Positions 61,511 to 64,000 of a stretch of DNA of 64,000 bases are shown in pieces. The position numbers and the translations under genes were made by a program. Below the pieces are notes generated by a model that made no database searches, had not been told where the DNA came from, and saw only the letters and a list, made by a program, of their open reading frames with translations. Position 1 is the stretch's first letter, and the number at the start of each line of letters is the position of its first letter. The DNA comes from Chrysoperla carnea (taxonomy: Eukaryota; Arthropoda; Insecta; Neuroptera; Chrysopidae). The DNA is taken from assembly GCF_905475395.1 (NCBI RefSeq), contig NC_058338.1:48271935-48335934 (forward strand), given 5' to 3'.

Positions 61511-63742
61511 TTTTCACTTATTACTTTTGTTTTTCAAACTCTACACATATAGTCATTTTGGTAGATATTTTTATTTTCAAAACAAACCACACAAATGAAA
61601 ACAATTTTCTAAATATTGTTTTCATAAAATTACCATAAACAGAGAGGGAAAATTACATCAACATGAGAATGCTGTGTAGAATTAAATTGTAAAGGATAGA
61701 GATAGGCATTTTACAAGTGTATTAAACAAACACTTGATTTATCAAAGAGATATTATTTTATTTATCAGAGCTTTCATATAAAGAAAATAACATTATTAAT
61801 GTTCGCGTTATATATACAAGGTTTTCAAAAATTATCGGAACCACCGCTGATCTCTGTTCACTCAACTTCTTTTGTTATAAAAGATCTTCGGATTAAATTT
61901 CGTTGGTTTAAAAAACAATATCATTTATGGTTTTACAGATCTCGTGATCAGTCAGTCAGTCAGTATTTCGCTCATATACAGGATGTTAGTTACTCGATGG
62001 ACATAGCTTAAGAACGTATTTTTTGGACAATTTTAAGTCGAAAGTGCTATATATAATTTTGTCTAAAACCCAATAGCTAAGGAGTTATGGGCACTATTAA
62101 ATTAAACGAATAAAAAATTACAGATATTGTGGAGTGAAGTAATTTATTGTTTTATTAATTAAAAGTTTTGAATTGCTAACACAAATGTAATTACAGATGC
62201 TCGTTAAGAGCGGATTTTTGAAAATTTCATTCCTAAGGTCATTTAAAAGGGACAGAACGTTTGTAAGAAAAGATTAACATAAGTTTTTTTTTATCAAATA
62301 AATTAGGACTCTGCAATAAAAAAATTAAAACCCATGAAATTGTGAACGAAAGTGGGCATAAGTAAATGTAAGGTAAGTGAAGGCTATAATGCGGTACCCT
62401 TAGTGGAAATTCAAGAATACTCTAGCCAATGTCGAATTTACAGTATTTTGTAAAACTTTTTTACAGTATTTAGTAAGCGAAAATTAGTATTTTGGTAAAT
62501 TTGTTTGCAAAAATCAGTCTGATACTCCATAATTTCCTTGATTAAAGAGAGATCTTTTCTACTAAAAAAATCAATTTTTAGTTATAAATAATATAAGTAC
62601 AAAAAATAAAATACCAATTTTAACGTGTTATTTATAGCACAACAATATAAAATTAAAATATAAAATACTTTGAAATTTTCCACAATTCCTTATTAGGTTG
62701 TATAAACTTCGTTCGTTCGGTTGTATAAAATTGTCGACCTCTTATTGGCGGGCTCTACCCCCTTTTTTGGAATAGTTGGGGGTTTTAATAGATTTCAAAA
62801 AAACTATGTAAGAAATAAAAAAAATTTATTCTAGCTGATGGAAATTTAATGGTGGGAATTTTTTTTTTAGACTTTCGAACTTCAAAATTTATCAAGATAT
62901 GCCAATATTAAAATGATGGATTTTTTGCTCATTCCACACAAGTCGAGCTAGCGAACATTTATTTTGCCAAAGCGGTTTATCTACGCACCATTTTCAATCA
63001 CCTTGTATAGGTTCACGTATGACATGTACGAGTAAAAGCACATAAAAGTAATTTTTGATTAACAATTACATCAGAAAATAACATCTCTCATTCCAAACGA
63101 ATGACAAGTGTACTTCTTGTATTTTTTTTATTTATAAATAAACTTTCGATTTTATTATCCCAGTTTCCTCTTTGCCTCTCATTGACTTCCTGTTTTGATT
63201 GAAAAATAAATTCAAATCATTATATAGATATATGCCAAAGGTTCAAATTCAGTAGAAATATGTTGGGTTGAGTTATATTGACTTGAATTCGTAGTGTAGC
63301 GTTGGTATTCGATAGTTCTAGATTTACGCGCGGTGGTTTACCTTTCTATACATTTATTACCGATTTCATTATAAGATGATTTCATACAACAACCGTAATA
63401 TGAGCAAACGGTTAGATCGGATTAGAAAAATCGACCAAGTGTGTGTTGAAAGCATATTTACAAGGGTTAAGCCAAGGGATGGAATGGAATACACTTTTTT
63501 TTTAATCTTTAAATTATACTATATTTGCAACAGACAATAATCATAATATGGTGCAAATTTTGATATTAAATCTCGCTTGAGAGATTATATTTTCTGATGA
63601 ATTGAAGAACCTTGTCTAAACTTTCAGGATAGTCACTTAGGATCTCTGCTTTGTCATTTGATAAATTGGTTATTATTTTTGCATTCGAATTTTTTTTTCA
63701 AATAGCACTGAAAAAAATCTCAAAGTCTTCTATTCGTTATAC
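61511..63742. other. Gene-free flank with repeat fragments
   Basis: No exon recognised. ATACAGGATGTTAG near 61977 and CACCTTGTATAGGTTCAC near 62999 are typical ends of dispersed insect repeats. No full boundaries could be set. Confidence 0.4.
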
Positions 63743-63990
63743 AATGTATATACATTAAGGTATACTAAGTTTAGTCCCAAGTCTGTAACGCTTAAAAATA
63801 TTGATGCAACGATCAAAATTTTGGAATATATCCGTCCGTCCGACAACACGATAACTCAAAAACGAAAAAAGATAACAAGCTGATTTGTGTGCCTGCCCAG
63901 GACGTAAAAATTGGTCTTGGGTCAATGTAACCGTTAGAGATGTAAAAATGTAAAAAAGTTTAAATGTAAAAAATATTTCTTATAGAAAAA
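63743..63990 (+). repeat. Dispersed repeat K, copy 2
   Basis: Diverged copy of 60985-61340, in the same orientation, with a shorter CCGTCCGTCC run. It reaches the window edge. Confidence 0.6.
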
Positions 63991-64000
63991 TTAACAACTT

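Noticed and set aside
1..64000. CRISPR array, bacterial operon or prophage content
   Set aside because: The window has spliced eukaryotic genes and insect repeats; no regular spacer-repeat array was seen.

Overview
The window is nuclear DNA from an insect, most likely a fly. It is very AT-rich, with short coding exons, GT-AG introns from about 60 bp to 12 kb, and many small non-autonomous repeats. The dipteran call rests mainly on a tRNA-derived SINE at 50512-50806 whose tail and body resemble, from memory, a SINE common in flies. The insect call also rests on the transporter proteins. No complete autonomous transposon and no conventional tRNA or rRNA gene was seen.

Layout. (1) 674-3628 (+) is a four-exon gene for a 253-residue protein with one AT-hook and a long charged, acidic tail, like an HMGA-type chromatin protein. 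(2) About 3.6-24.3 kb is gene-free: AT-rich DNA with diverged tandem repeats, a pogo/Tigger-like MITE, several foldback elements, a (TA)n microsatellite and a perfect 118-bp tandem duplication. (3) 24364-60615 (-) is one large gene with 12 coding exons that splice in phase into an 885-residue cationic amino acid transporter (SLC7A/CAT family). An intron probably interrupts its 5' UTR, so its promoter lies to the right, possibly outside the window. (4) Two genes sit inside its introns. A six-exon SLC17-type major facilitator transporter (34012-38661, +) lies in the 12.2-kb intron 3. A two-exon unrecognised gene for a 139-residue protein with one membrane segment (48343-48831, -) lies in the 10.3-kb intron 2. 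(5) 60.7-64 kb holds repeats only.

The two transporters would both act on organic solutes or anions at membranes, but their nesting proves no functional link. The large introns carry many hairpin-forming elements (28.8, 30.7, 32.8, 43.1, 47.0, 51.2 and 56.7 kb), which are copied into the pre-mRNA of the host transporter. Two stretches, 24937-25934 and about 47780-48325, look like decayed coding sequence of unknown origin on the strand opposite the host gene.

All gene models come from reading splice sites and protein family patterns by eye; no database search was run.
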